From Pictodentalium vernedei (Eukaryota > Mollusca > Scaphopoda > Dentaliida > Dentaliidae), in the NCBI GenBank assembly GCA_031216915.1, contig CM062289.1:59886241-59950240 (forward strand): a stretch of 64,000 bases of DNA, in the 5' to 3' direction. A model generated the notes under the pieces. The model was not told the DNA's origin. It was given only the letters and a program-made list of their open reading frames with translations, and ran no database searches. Position 1 is the stretch's first letter. Each line of letters starts with the position of its first letter. A program made the translations under genes and the position numbers. Below, piece after piece: positions 62,590 through 64,000 of the stretch.

Positions 62590-64000
62590 TAGAGGGTCCA
62601 GTTCGATCAACAGAGAGACCACTGAAATGGCAGCTTGATGATTATTGTTTTCACAGTCATCTTTTCATACACCGTCGAACCTTCGAAAAGACACTCTTTA
62701 TACTAGTCGAAAGTAATGCTTTTATTCATCACACACACTTGAACACCTTTATATTTCTTTATCTCTTCCCCATCGAGGAGATAAGCATACAATTTTGGTC
62801 TCAAACCTAAGAATTCGGTGATCTGTCTTCCACTGCTCTCGTCTTTAAATTTATCCAACACCTTTTTATTGACTCCAGTTGGAATCTCAGACGGATGATC
62901 ATCGGGATAATTACTCATGTCGAACCATTCTTTCACATCTGGTGCTATATCCTCGTAGATGTCACTAGTCTCGACCTCGTAAGCCAGACTGTCTGTGTCA
63001 GTGAACAATATTTTCGCTTTCGAACCGAATTTTGCTTTCAAGTAAGCATAGTGAAACTCGTACATCAACTGCTTGCTGATGTCTAAGATGATCGCACCGA
63101 GATAACAAGGTTTATCGAACTTCAGATGCGTCTTTTGCATGTGCATAGCCACTAGATTCTTGTCGTATATAATTCTATGTCGATAATTGCCTTTCACGAT
63201 TAATTTTCTAGACCTCTCTTCGGATGCGACAAGTTGAATGTCGGTTCTATTCCTAATGTTTTCCAGAGATTTCCCTTACACACAATTGTTCATGAGTTTG
63301 AAGAAATCTTTTTTAAAGTCGCTCTCGGCCTGCATTCTTAATTTCGTGTTGAGATCGATGTATTTTTTCATCCAAGGCTCCTCGTCGAATCGAATGATTC
63401 GATGCACATCGATCAATCTCATTCCACGATCGATGTAACATTTCAAATTTTTGCAATTGACCGCATACTTGTGTTTGTTATTTAAATTGGGAATGAGTTT
63501 TTCGATGCCGTTCACTTCGTTCAGGAGCCAGCGAATAATCATTGTGTGAATCGTGTAACGTTTCCGGATAATCCAAATCGACCTCTAAAATACAAGGATA
63601 GTGTCTCCATTTTTGTTTTTCTTCCGACGTTTCGACCCATTTGAAATTTCCGGTCGGTAAAGGATGATTCATAGTCCAACCATACAAATTATTAGCATCC
63701 CAATACTGCATGTATTTACTCGGTTCTCCCAAATCGAAATCTTTTCCCATGTGATGATTATTAGCTTTGCCATATCTGGTGGAAATCATAGACACGCCAC
63801 CCTTCACGGCTTTTTCAAACATGAGCAACATGTCAACAGCAATTAACAATTCCAATCGAACCTCGTTCGTTTTCAAGAGAGCATCCCAAGCGAGTCTGGG
63901 TGCAGTGAAATACCAAGCCGGATCTAATTCGTAATGTCGACGACACACTGATCGAAAATTTTCAAACACGTCGGCGAAGAGAAACACAACATTTTTCAAA
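62590..64000 (-). pseudogene. protein-primed family B DNA polymerase of element B, C-terminal half (runs off the window)
   Basis: Maverick polymerases replicate the element using a terminal protein. From 64000 down to 63550 the minus strand has KYMQYWDANNLYGWTMNH (palm motif A, Asp of DANNLYGW). A frame change occurs near 63540. Then ...DFKKDFFKLMNNCV is followed by TAA at 63273. IIYDKNLVAMHMQKTHLKF, YLGAIILDISKQLMYEFHY and KILFTDTDSLAYE with the catalytic DTD (motif C) follow. A TAG at 62703-62705 comes after MNKSITFD, and about 35 more codons continue in frame to near 62596. Palm residues are preserved, but stops and the shift make it non-functional. The exonuclease part is outside the window. 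Confidence 0.88.

Larger units (their letters stand above)
51690..64000. mobile_element. Maverick/adintovirus-like element B (truncated by window end)
   Basis: The ten or so plus-strand genes (52221-62415) are a DUF8207-like protein, small virion protein, ATPase, penton, core protein, small ORFs, membrane protein, PLA2 protein, integrase, major capsid and CARD-like. They are followed by a minus-strand DNA polymerase B (62703 on). The gene set is typical of adintovirus-like Mavericks. The sequences clearly differ from element A's, so it is a separate lineage. Spacers are nearly pure A+T with tatatata runs, while genes are richer in G+C. Stops and frameshifts occur in nearly all large genes. 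Confidence 0.88.

Overview
The window is animal genomic DNA, probably from a marine invertebrate. It has spliced exons with GT/AG junctions, long TE-filled introns, tRNA-derived SINEs, LINE fragments, Penelope-like retroelements and Maverick/Polinton (adintovirus-like) DNA. No rRNA, functional tRNA, CRISPR or bacterial operon was seen. The species cannot be named from the sequence alone.

Host genes: two SLC22-type (organic cation/anion transporter) genes lie in tandem on the + strand. The first contributes only its last exon (3611-3811). The second starts at 28969 and has exon 1 (28969-29253) and exon 2 (36749-37170); no later exon was found up to 64000. A weaker minus-strand gene or gene relic (zinc-finger exon about 9.1 kb, second exon about 8.3 kb) lies between them. 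A 2.1-kb direct tandem duplication (24731-28880) ends 88 bp before the second SLC22 start codon.

Repeats: 1-13 kb and 29-37 kb hold fold-back MITEs, including a piggyBac-like family with TTAA target sites, a family with 47-bp inverted ends, and a roughly 500-bp family. There are also SINE copies, a 20-bp minisatellite inside a short inverted repeat, and LINE fragments. From 13.4 to 22.3 kb an 8.9-kb inverted repeat is made of two nearly identical Penelope-like elements placed 5' to 5'. Their ORF carries an OTU protease-like domain, a reverse transcriptase and a GIY-YIG endonuclease.

From 38.5 to 45.9 kb lie two overlapping, oppositely oriented parts of one Maverick/adintovirus-like element (A). 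On the minus strand are penton end, minor capsid protein, major capsid protein, adenain-type protease, a basic protein and an IAP (BIR plus RING remnant). On the plus strand are ATPase, core protein, a conserved protein, integrase with chromodomain, penton and minor capsid protein. A foldback element with about 650-bp inverted ends fills 46.1-51.5 kb.

From about 51.7 kb to the window end lies a second, different Maverick-like element (B). It encodes a DUF8207-like protein, a small virion protein, packaging ATPase, penton, core protein, a coiled-coil membrane protein, a zinc-ribbon/phospholipase A2 protein, integrase, major capsid protein and a CARD-like protein. A protein-primed DNA polymerase B converges on these genes from the minus strand. 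Almost every gene of A and B has stops, frameshifts or lost catalytic residues, and B's integrase is split by a LINE with a 12-bp target duplication. Both are decayed genomic copies. Each carries a different apoptosis/death-fold-type gene at its end (IAP in A, CARD-like in B).
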